This document shows positions 55,760 through 64,000 of a stretch of 64,000 bases of DNA, piece by piece. The notes under the pieces are model-generated. The model searched no databases and was not told the origin of the DNA. It saw only the letters and a list, made by a program, of their open reading frames with translations. The number at the start of each line of letters is the position of its first letter. Positions within the stretch are counted from its first letter, which is position 1. The position numbers and the translations under genes were made by a program. The DNA is from Paguma larvata (taxonomy: Eukaryota; Chordata; Mammalia; Carnivora; Viverridae), in the NCBI GenBank assembly GCA_030068075.1, contig CM057837.1:19499691-19563690 (forward strand), in the 5' to 3' direction.

Positions 55760-55955
55760 GGGGACATCTGGGTGGTTCAGTTGGTTAGGCGTTCGACTCT
55801 TGATTTTGGCTCAGGTCATTATCTCATGGTTTGTGAGTCTGCACCCTGAATCGGGCTGAGCATGGAGCCTGCTTGGGACTCTCTCTCTCCCTCTCTCTCT
55901 CTGGCCCTCCCTGCCCTCGCTCTCAAAATAAATACATAAACTTAAAAAAAAAAAA
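55760..55955 (+). mobile_element. SINEC
   Basis: TTGGGGACATCTGGGTGGTT, CGACTCTTGATTTTGGCTCA, GAGCATGGAGCCTGCTTGGG, tail CAAAATAAATACATAAAC. The AAGAAATAGAA flank is repeated after the tail. Confidence 0.93.
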
Positions 55956-56079
55956 AGAAATAGAATGTTGCCAGCCACCCCGAAACATCCAATTACACTC
56001 CTGTCCTAAACACACCCTTCCTAAAGTGACCATTATGTGGACTGTTATGGTAGTAACTTTCTTGTGCTTCTTTTTAAAA

Positions 56080-56291
56080 ACTTTTTTGTGTGTGTTTATT
56101 TATCTTAGAGAGAGAGACAGAGAGGGGGAGGGGGGACAGGGGCAGAGAGAGGGAGACACAGAATCTGAAGCAGGTTCCAGGCTCCAAGCTGTCAGCATAG
56201 AGCCTGACGCAGGGCTCAAACCCACAAACCGTGAGATCCTGAGCTAAGCCGAAGTCGGATGTTTAACCAACTGAGCCACCCAGGCGCCTCT
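56080..56291 (-). mobile_element. SINEC
   Basis: Reverse copy: TGTGTTTATTTATCTTAGAG, GAAGCAGGTTCCAGGCTCCA, GAGCCACCCAGGCGCCTC. CTTGTGCTT flanks both ends. Confidence 0.94.
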
Positions 56292-56339
56292 CTTGTGCTT
56301 TTTTAAGTGGATCTTTGTCACCCAAACATGCATCCCTGT

Positions 56340-57110
56340 CCACTGTTAAAGGAAAGCTGGTTCTCGTAACACTTCTGACACCAAAGGCACCGATTTTCCA
56401 CATTGAGCAATTCCCCAGTTCTCCGACTCCACCTGGGTGGCCTACAATTTAATTCAGTTCTGACCCTAATTACCCAGTGTTAGTGCCAACCCTACAGGTT
56501 AACGGCTCAGTCCCACTAAAGTTACTCCTAACTTCAGATGCCAATTATAAGCAGCAGGGTACCCACCTTTCTGTCTGATTGGCTACAATTTGAGTAATTT
56601 CCTTTACCCACTCACAGAGCTCGAAGACACACTTTATATACTCTTACCTGCTTCTTATAAAGGGTTTAATGAAAGGTACAAATGAACAGCCAGAAGCACA
56701 GAGAGCAATGTTTGGGAGGGTCCCAGACACGGGAGCTTATGTCCCCTTGGAATTTGGGATGTACCATCCTCCTGACATGTGGATATGTCACCAAGCCAGA
56801 AGCTCCTCATGCCCCATCATTCAGGGGGTTCGTGGAGGTTCCGCTGTGTAGGCACAATTGATTAAATCATTGGCCACAGTGATTGACTCAATCTCTAGCC
56901 CTCCTGTCCTCCCGGGAGAGTTGGTGGGAGTGGGTGGGGGTGGGGGTGGAAGGGTGGTGGGGGGTTGAAATTCCTACCCTCTAATCTGGCAACCAGCCCT
57001 CATTCATTCCTAGCACTCAGGAGAGTCCGAGACTCTTAGAAGCTCTATGCCAGGAATGGGCATAATAATGTTTCTTGTTATGCCACAACTGTAGTCTTAC
57101 ATTAGAAAGT
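56340..57110 (+). mobile_element. old LTR-like repeat (ERV, family uncertain)
   Basis: GCTTCTTATAAAGGGTTTAA, GGTACAAATGAACAGCCAGA, CACGGGAGCTTATGTCCCCT, TTGATTAAATCATTGGCCAC, AGTGATTGACTCAATCTCTA, CTAATCTGGCAACCAGCCCT belong to a mammalian LTR-type repeat I recognise by pattern but cannot name reliably. No retroviral reading frame. Confidence 0.45.
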
Positions 57111-57117
57111 ATTTATG

Positions 57118-57333
57118 GGAGTGCCTGGATGGCTTAGTTGGTGAAGCGTCCAATTTCAGCTCAGGTCATGATCTCATGGTTCATGGCTTCAAACCCCATG
57201 TAGGGCTCTGTGCTAACAGCTCAGAGCCTGGAGTCCGCTTTGGATTCTGTGTCTCCTCTCTCTCTGCCCCTCCTCTGCTTACTCTCTCTCTCCCTCTCAA
57301 AAATAAATAAACATTTTAAAAAATGTTTTTTAA
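57118..57333 (+). mobile_element. SINEC
   Basis: GGGAGTGCCTGGATGGCTTA, GCTAACAGCTCAGAGCCTGG, CT-rich stretch, tail CTCAAAAATAAATAAACATT. Confidence 0.94.
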
Positions 57334-57345
57334 AGTTTATCTTTG

Positions 57346-57438
57346 GGGCATTTGGCTAGTTCAGCGGGTAGAGGATGCAACTCTTGATTTTGGGGTCGTG
57401 AGTTCGAGCCCCATGTTGGGTGTAGAGCTTACTTAAAA
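57346..57438 (+). mobile_element. short tRNA-Lys SINE (older type)
   Basis: GGGGCATTTGGCTAGTTCAG, GCGGGTAGAGGATGCAACTC, TTGGGGTCGTGAGTTCGAGC, CCCATGTTGGGTGTAGAGCT, TACTTAAAAAAA. GTTTATCTTT flanks both sides. Confidence 0.88.
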
Positions 57439-57449
57439 AAATGTTTATC

Positions 57450-58340
57450 TTTCATGTCTCTTTTAATCTCTGGGTTCCTTTTCCATCCTTTTGTTTTCTT
57501 AGTTTCATCTGTTGAAGGGCTTTTGACTTGTAAAATTTCCCACAGTCTGTCCTTTGCTGATTGCACACTTATATATAGTTTAACATATTCCTTTGTCCTT
57601 GTATTTCCTGAAAATTTGCAGCTGGATCAGGTTGAGGTTAGGTCCCTTTGGCCAGACTCTAGGAGGCACTTAATTAGCTGTCTCTCTTTCTTTGTAACAT
57701 TAGCAGGCTCTGATGCTTCATGCCTTGATCTGCTAAATTATTGAAGATCGCTAAGTGGTGATATTCTAATTCCACCATTTCATTTTTCATCTATGAGCTG
57801 GAATACAATTTTAAAGAGATCCTTCCATTCATCTACTATTTGGTTCCCCGGTGAGATGATTCATCTAGAAAAGGTAGGATAACACTGGACTCTTCTGTAG
57901 TCACCTGTTTTCAAGACAACGAATTCTTTCTCTATCAATCTTCCAAATGCGATCCTTTTTTGGTACTGACCTCTGAAGCTGTAGGTTGGAACATCTTGGG
58001 ATGGCAGTTGTTAGCATTATTGAAGTTCACTGAACTATCTTTGGTCTGAGGGAGGTATTTCACGTTGGCTTCTGGGTGCTTTTGACGTGACACAGTCCTG
58101 GTCATCTTTGATAGCTTCCATCTGGCGTTAAAAGATATTTCGGGACCTCTATGTCTCCTGCTCTAGGCCTGGAATCGGTCACTTCTCTAAGAAGCGCTAG
58201 TTTGTTTCAGTGAGGAACTATTTTAGATGACACTTTGAGCTCTAGAGAGGCTCACTGCAATTGGATGAGTTATTATTTCTCAGCCTTTTCAACAGTATAT
58301 ATTTAACATATGAGGCAACAATTTTAATTTCTTTTCTTTG
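57450..58340. other. AT-rich old-repeat-like DNA, family not identified
   Basis: The texture and phrases such as GGTGATATTCTAATTCCACC and ACTATTTGGTTCCCCGGTGA recall an old interspersed repeat, but I cannot assign it. No gene. Confidence 0.3.
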
Positions 58341-58342
58341 TT

Positions 58343-58554
58343 TTAATTTTTTAACGTTTATTTATTTTTGAGAGGGAGAGAGCATGAGTGGGGGAGGGGC
58401 AATGAGAGAGGGAAACCCAGACTCTGAAGCAGGCTTCATTCAGGCTCTGAGCTGTTAGCATAGAGCCTGATGCGGGGCTTGAACCCACGGACCTTGAGAT
58501 CATTACCTGAGCCGAAGTCAGACGCTCAACTGACTGAGCCACCCCGGCGCCCCT
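58343..58554 (-). mobile_element. SINEC
   Basis: Reverse copy: AACGTTTATTTATTTTTGAG, GTGGGGGAGGGGCAATGAGA, GAGCCACCCCGGCGCCCC. Confidence 0.94.
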
Positions 58555-58574
58555 TTAATGTTTTTCTTTTTATG

Positions 58575-59080
58575 TAAAATATTTTTCCAGTTTTATTGAG
58601 ATCTAAGTGACATATAGCTCTGTATGAGTTGCAGGTGTACAGAATAAAGGTGTGATTAGCCCGTGTTATGACTGATTACCATAATAAGCGTAGCTGACAT
58701 CCATCATCTCATACAGACATGATAAAAAAAAATGAAGGGGCACCTGGGCGGCTCAGTTGGTTAGCATCTGACTCTTGATTTTAGCTCAGGTCATGATCTC
58801 ACAGTTCATAGGTTCAAGCCCCACATTGGGCTTCATGCTGACAGTGCAGAGCCTGCTTGGGATTCTCTCTCTCCCTCTCTTGCTGCCCTTCCCCACTCTC
58901 TAAAATAACTACGTATTAAAAGAAAGAAATGGAAAAAAATGTTTTCCTTGTGATTTCCTCTTAGGATTTACTCCCTTAACATCATTCCTACATATCATGT
59001 GTAGTCATACATGATACACGTATAGTCGTCACACAATTCATCTCTGGTACTTATTTATTTCGTAACTGGAAGTTTACAGC
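58575..59080 (-). mobile_element. old L1 LINE 3' UTR, split by a SINE
   Basis: Plus strand CCAGTTTTATTGAGATCTAA, GTGACATATAGCTCTGTATG, GAGTTGCAGGTGTACAGAAT, CATCCATCATCTCATACAGA, and after the SINE GTACTTATTTATTTCGTAAC, TGGAAGTTTACAGC. Standard reverse L1M 3' UTR order. Confidence 0.75.
58737..58925 (+). mobile_element. SINEC
   Basis: GGGGCACCTGGGCGGCTCAG, CTCTTGATTTTAGCTCAGGT, GACAGTGCAGAGCCTGCTTG, tail CTCTAAAATAACTACGTATT. Confidence 0.92.
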
Positions 59081-59445
59081 TTCTCATTATATATGTGTGC
59101 GTATATATATGCATACATGTATATCTATGTACACGTGAAAACTTTTTCCCGAGTTCATATTGATTTCAATTCAAATTCATGACTCTAGAGCTTTGATAAA
59201 ACTTCTCCTATAATTCTTTTCTATTCTATGTATACTTTCTTTGATACCAAGATTCCTGACTTCCAAGGACACAAGGGGTAATAGAATTAATAAAGCCCAT
59301 AATCACACATTTGTTTTGTCCCGTACTGAGCACAGGGCAGCCTCGGAATAAAAGCACTAATACCACCACAAACGTACTTAAAACAGTTTTCAAGCTCATG
59401 TTCATTGCATTCTCTTCTCCTCCATTTAGAAAAACAGTTGTCTTG
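59081..59445. other. AT-rich DNA with an (AT/AC)-rich patch
   Basis: TATATATGTGTGCGTATATATATG-like patch at 59088-59125. No gene or named repeat. Confidence 0.4.
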
Positions 59446-59617
59446 GGGCACCTGGTGGCTCAGTCGGGTAAGCAGTTTGTGAGATCAAGCCCTGAGTCGG
59501 ACTCTCTGCTGACGACATGGAGCCTGCTTGGGATTCATTCTCTCTCCCTCTCTCTTTCTCTCTCTCTCTGCCCTCACGCTCCAAATAAAAAAAAATAATA
59601 ATAATAAAGGAAAAAGA
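59446..59617 (+). mobile_element. SINEC, internal deletion
   Basis: GGGGCACCTGGTGGCTCAGT, GTTTGTGAGATCAAGCCCTG, GACATGGAGCCTGCTTGGGA, tail CAAATAAAAAAAAATAATAA. ACAGTTGTCTT occurs at both flanks. Confidence 0.92.
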
Positions 59618-59739
59618 AAGACAGTTGTCTTTATCTGTGTTGTTACAGCCCATCCTCATTACTTTGTCTGACCTCCTGCTCTTCCTCCTCACTTAGTGCT
59701 ACAGGTAACGGTATATTTCATGCTTACCACTTGTCCTTA

Positions 59740-60670
59740 TGTTGATGACTGAATATTTGGGGGTTCTGAAGCTCATTCTCTATTAAATTCCTCAGGAAGA
59801 GCTCGTGAGAACATTATTCTTTGATTGGTTCTGTGTCCATAATAATTTGTGTTTATATTTGAGAGTCAGTTTAGCTGGCTATAAAATCCTCAGCTTACCA
59901 TCCCTTTCCTTGAGTTTCTTAAACCTGTGCTCCATTTTCTTCTGGCAGGAAGCATTCCAGTTAAAAAGTCTGAAGGCGATCTAATTTTCTTCTCCTTACA
60001 AGTCCTGTGTCCTTTTTCCTATGTGCCTATATTAGGTTTTGTTTTGTTTTTATTTTTTAAACTCAGTAATTTTACTAAACAGTATGTTGATGTTGGTTAT
60101 TGTAGGTCAGCAGTCTCAGGTGTGCAGTATGCTCTTTCAGTATGGACTCTCATATTCTTTTTTTAATTTCCAGAAATTTTTGTTAAATTATGTTTTTAAT
60201 ATTTTTCTTCCCTTGCTTCTTTTATCTTCTTAATGGACTCTTCTTATCTGCATGTTTAATCTTCTTTGCCTATTTTCAATGTTTGTTATTTTTTCTCAAA
60301 TCTTTTTTAAAAATTTTTTTAATTTCGAATTCTCGTTTTTAAATCAGCTATTTCTTTTCAGGCATTATTTGTGTCTATTCACTACTGTGTTCCTTCTCAT
60401 TTAGACTTAATTTTGATATAAACTTTTCTTTGACTCGTAATTGTTTTGTGAATTCTCTTATCCCATTTCCGAGTTTTCCTAAATGTTCTTTACCCATATG
60501 TTACATCATTTTAGCTGATTTTGAGATAATCAGTTAATTATGATCTGTTCTGTTATCACTTTTTTCTGGCATGCTTTGATTGTCTGTAGGAATGTTTATT
60601 CTGTGTCTTACTCTCTTTTTCTTACAGTCATTTTGTATGGGATTTGACCTCGACATTTGTCTGTTAACTC
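59740..60670 (-). mobile_element. old L1/HAL1-like LINE, reverse
   Basis: AGTTTAGCTGGCTATAAAAT, CCTTTCCTTGAGTTTCTTAA, GCTCCATTTTCTTCTGGCAG, GTCTGAAGGCGATCTAATTT, AACTCAGTAATTTTACTAAA, CTTCTTTGCCTATTTTCAAT follow the order of a common old LINE in reverse. No intact frame. Confidence 0.55.
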
Positions 60671-60681
60671 TTTTTTTTTTT

Positions 60682-60787
60682 TTTTATGACGCACCTCACA
60701 GATTTGCATGTCTTCTTTGCACAGAGGCAACGCTGATCTTCTCTGTAGCATTCCACTTTTAGTATATGCGCTGCTAAAATGAGCATG
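60682..60787 (-). pseudogene. U6 snRNA retropseudogene
   Basis: Read on the minus strand from 60787: GTGCTC-like start, AGCAGCGCATATACTAAAAG, TGGAATGCTACAGAGAAGAT, CAGCGTTGCCTCTGTGCAAA, GAAGACATGCAAATCTGTGA, GGTGCGTCATAAAAA. This follows all of U6 (ATATACTAAAATTGGAACGATACAGAGAAGATTAGC is the matching core, compared in pieces) with about 20 changes. An A-run (T15 on the plus strand, 60671-60685) follows the 3' end, as in a retroposed copy. No U6-type promoter (PSE/TATA) is seen upstream, so it is probably silent. Confidence 0.92.
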
Positions 60788-60901
60788 TCTGTCACTTGTT
60801 TTTAAGTGGAATTAGTTTTCCTAAACTTTCCAATTAAAGCAGTGTTCAGAAAAGCTTTTCTAATTCCATAGAGCTCCCCTTGTGTATTGTTAAAACATAC
60901 A

Positions 60902-61120
60902 GGAGCGCCTGGGTGGCTCAGTCGGTTAAGCGGCTGACTTCAGCTCAGGTCATGATCTCGAGGTCTGTGAGTTCGAGCCCCGCGTCGGGCTCTGTGCTGA
61001 CAGCTGGGAGCCTGGAGCTTGCTTCGGATTCTGTGTCTCCCTCTCTCTCTACTCCTCCACCTCTCATGCTCTGTCTCAGTCTCTCAAAAATAAATAAATG
61101 TTAAAAAATATTAAAAAAAA
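60902..61120 (+). mobile_element. SINEC, young, perfect target-site duplication
   Basis: AGCGCCTGGGTGGCTCAGTC, GGCTGACTTCAGCTCAGGTC, GCTGACAGCTGGGAGCCTGG, tail CTCAAAAATAAATAAATGTT. Identical flanks AAAACATACAG (60892-60902 and just after the tail). Confidence 0.95.
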
Positions 61121-61129
61121 AAACATACA

Positions 61130-62455
61130 GCACCTTGCTGTGAGAAGTGAGATGATTCATTTTCAGAAACACCAAATAAAAGCTGTGCTGTCCAGTTACC
61201 GGTAAGTTTACAACCTATTAAAAATATGTACAAACCCCACCCCCCACAATGAAGTCCCAAACCCTTAGACACTTCCCTTCCTGGTTCTTCTTCCCCTCTC
61301 CATTTTGCAGACTTATTCTTCGTGAGCTTTGCAACAAGCCTGCGCCAAAAACCTGAAGTGTCTGCGTCACCTCAGGAATGTACATTTGTTCCATTCAGAT
61401 TACTTTTTGCCTTCCACGGGCTCAGGCGACTTCCGGGGAAGGCTGTACCTCTGTAGCACTCAGCCAATGAGGAGCCAGAGGAGGGACTTTGACGCCAGGA
61501 GATAAAGTGTCTGCTGTAACTGCCCTGACTGTGCCTGCCCATCAGACGCCCGCTCCTGCAAGAATGTTGATTAAAGCCTCGCTTCACAGTGCTCCAAGAA
61601 TCTGGATCCCTCATTTGATTGGACCAGCAGGCTCGTTTCTCACTTTGCTTTCTGAGAAAACTTTCTTGGATCTCGTCCCCTTCCCCACTGTGGTCTGGAT
61701 CTTCTCCTACCTTTGTCTCTGTTGCCCCTGTCCTGGTCAATTTTGATTTGTTTCCTGAGGTCTTCTGTGTGTGCCATGTTCTAGAAGCAAACCGTGGCAG
61801 TGTCATTTCAAGAGTTCCCAGGGCCTGAACTGCTACAGCCCCTTCTGACCTTCTTCCCCAGGGTCCCTTGCAATCACTAGCTGTTGGAATGAGAAAAACC
61901 ACTCTGATTTCAAATGCTGTTCTCAGAATTCCCCTATACCTTTGCTTTTCAATGGTTTTCAATTATGGTCCCCGTCTTTCATCACGGCCCTTCAGCTAGA
62001 AATGGCAGATCTCAGAACTTTTGTCACCGCCATTTGTCATCACAGTCAGAGGAAAAACAAAAATCATACTCTAGGTAATTAAACATAAGCCAAGAGTGTT
62101 TGGCAACTGAACTTTCCCTAAAAATTAATGGTTTATAATGTGGTTGAGTAAATACTCTAGATAAATAGTAGGTTGACTGTCTTTGTAATTATATCATGAG
62201 CTGAAGGGAATGATAAGTGTTTTGGTATTACATCTTAATTTGGAAATTTTTGACTTGATTATGATTTAGGTGCAATTAATTTTTTTTTAGTTTTTCTCAG
62301 TATCAATAATAAATATTTAATTCTAAGCTATTAATTGACTAAAAAGACAAAATCTTAAATCTTGAGTTGGTCTGTTAATCTCTGTATTAAACAGAAATTA
62401 ATGGAAAGATGATTTTAAATATCATTACTTTTTCAGGGACTGGGTTAACTTAAAC
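61130..62455. other. intergenic DNA, possible decayed LTR at 61440-61760, otherwise unique-looking
   Basis: At 61455-61620 the order GCCAATGAGGAGCCAGAGGA, GATAAAGTGTCTGCTGTAAC, CCCGCTCCTGCAAGAATGTT, GATTAAAGCCTCGCTTCACA resembles a class I retroviral LTR (CCAAT, TATA-like, AATAAA-like in order). No retroviral gene is seen beside it. The remainder is AT-rich without a nameable element. Confidence 0.3.
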
Positions 62456-62464
62456 AATTAATCT

Positions 62465-62666
62465 TTTTTTTTTTTTTTTTTTGAGAGAGAGAGAGAATGT
62501 ACATGCAGATGCGAATGGCAGAGGGGCAGAGGGAGATAGAGAATCTTAAGCAGGCTCCATACCCAGCACAGAGCCTGATGTGGGGCTCAATCTCAGGACC
62601 AGGAAATGATGACCTGAGCCAAAATCGAGTTGGATGCTTAACCAACTGAGCTACCCGGGTGCCCCT
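62465..62666 (-). mobile_element. SINEC
   Basis: Reverse copy: T-run 62464-62482, GAGAGAGAGAGAGAATGTAC, TTAAGCAGGCTCCATACCCA, GAGCTACCCGGGTGCCCC. AATTAATCTTT occurs at both flanks. Confidence 0.93.
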
Positions 62667-62692
62667 AAAAATTAATCTTTAAAATGAACTGA

Positions 62693-62912
62693 GGGGCACC
62701 CGGGTGGCTCAGCTGGTTGAGTGGCTGACTTCAGTTCAGGTCATGATCTCACAGTCTGTGAGTTCGAGCCCCATATCAGGCTCTGTGCTGATGGCTCAGA
62801 GCCTAGAGCCTGCTTCACATTCTGTGTCTCCCTCTCTCTCTGCCCTTCCCCTGCTCACACTCTGTCTCTATGTCTATCAAAAATAAATAAAAACATTTAA
62901 AAAAATAAAATA
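62693..62912 (+). mobile_element. SINEC, young, perfect target-site duplication
   Basis: GAGGGGCACCCGGGTGGCTC, GCTGATGGCTCAGAGCCTAG, tail ATCAAAAATAAATAAAAAC. Identical flanks AAAATGAACTGA (62682-62693 and 62913-62924). Confidence 0.95.
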
Positions 62913-62924
62913 AAATGAACTGAA

Positions 62925-64000
62925 AATTCATATTTTGTGACAAGTGGGGGAAAATCAACTTCTGAATCATTTACAGTTCGTGGTAAATGAAAACACTGGG
63001 GGAACAAAAAGAGCAATCTTTTCATAGAGTGTAATTTTTTTCTTCAACTGCAGTTCCTGGGCTGACCACTGTGGGCCTGGGAACCCAGGGCAGTTACTAA
63101 ACAAAGGTCACTGGAGATTACTCCTTAAGGGGAATAAAAAAGAATCAAGCCTCAGACAATTAGCCATTTGTGGAGCAATTTAACTAATTGTGAATGTGTG
63201 GCCCGAGGGATCTGAGACCTCTTCCCTGGGCACGTAAGAATTCTCGGGCACCTGCAGACAATTCCCAACGCCTGACAGCTCCCTACCTTGGACTCTGGTT
63301 TCTCTCTCCCTCCCTCTGTTTGAAGACTTTTTTGGCAGTAGAAGACGCATGGGCACCCACAGGCGCAGCTGGGAAGTGCAGTGGATAGTAACTGTTCCCA
63401 GGGATAAATTTCAACCAGTGGAGAAAGGAACTGATGGGTACATGTTCTGCTGGGCATGCTCCGCCCACCATCTCAGATGGACTCTGGAGGGGACCAAGGA
63501 ACTTCCTCATTGTTGAGGAACCTTCATCATCTTTTCTCCCTTCCTTGGCTCACTTTCCTCGTGTCCCCCCCTTATGCTTCCTGGGATCACCTTCCAAAAG
63601 AACTATCCTCACACGAGTCTTTGTCATGGTATCTGCTTTTGGGAGCTCCAAACTATGACATCAACTAATTTGGGAATTGTTTTCAAAAAGTCTTAAACCT
63701 AATCCCCTATGTCTATTTTGAGGAAGGGAGAGGGGCCAGAAGAGGTGCAAGAGGAAAGCAAAAAAAAAAAAAAGTTCATTCAAATACAAGTTTCTGATGG
63801 GTAGGTGAGATCCCACCTTACAGTGGAGACAGGGGCATTGGTTGGCAGAATCCCCTAGCTGTAGGTTTAGGGTCACCAAACCAGCAGCCTTTGCTGGACT
63901 GTGTTCCCCAGTGTCCTTCACTTGACACTGGGGCTTCCCTCGCAGGTCTCCCTGCAGGGAGAGCATGCACAGATCTGTAGACCTGAGTATCAGAGGCCAC
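62925..64000. other. unique-looking intergenic DNA
   Basis: No gene or named repeat is recognised. A13 run at 63760-63772. Confidence 0.4.

Overview
This is nuclear DNA from a carnivoran mammal, most likely a cat (Felidae). About 40 tRNA-Lys-derived SINEs of the SINEC type are scattered through it. Many carry the felid-style body (a box A/B-like head, then 'gctgacagctcagagcctggagcctgcttcggattctgtgtctc', written here in pieces in the entries), a CT-rich stretch and an (AAATA)n tail. Ancient mammalian repeats (L2, MIR, MaLR LTRs, old L1) fill much of the rest. There are no bacterial-style genes, operons or CRISPR arrays. Nearly all long open frames are chance frames in GC-rich or simple-repeat DNA.

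The one protein-coding feature I can support is the first coding exon of DOCK1 on the minus strand (39260 to 39215). It encodes MTRWVPTKREEKYGV and ends at a consensus donor, G|GTGAGC. It sits in a CpG island at about 38.3-39.9 kb that has a YY1-type site, GC boxes and two very G-rich blocks. Positions 1-39214 should therefore be DOCK1 intron 1 (later exons lie beyond the left edge), and 39.4-64 kb should be upstream intergenic DNA. DOCK1 is a Rac guanine-nucleotide exchange factor acting with ELMO.

Layout. 0-39 kb (intron): GC-rich, with an MLT1 LTR, an L2, several L1 fragments, a 39-bp minisatellite next to a MIR, a terminal-inverted-repeat DNA transposon, and a 740-bp all-purine GGAA/GGGA tract at 28.65-29.39 kb. 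38.3-39.9 kb: promoter CpG island. 40-54.5 kb: intergenic, moderately GC-rich, with a deeply nested stack of transposons at 46.0-48.4 kb. That stack holds a tailless 5'-half tRNA-Cys retroposon inside a SINE and a young-looking L1 3' end. 54.5-64 kb: clearly more AT-rich, with old LINE/LTR material, a U6 snRNA pseudogene and more SINEs.

I found no convincing new biological system. The points most worth following up are the tailless tRNA-Cys insertion, the nested insertion stack, the long polypurine tract in DOCK1 intron 1, and the G-rich blocks beside the DOCK1 start. All repeat family names come from recognising sequence patterns by eye, so boundaries are usually good to about 5-20 bases and subfamily names are tentative.
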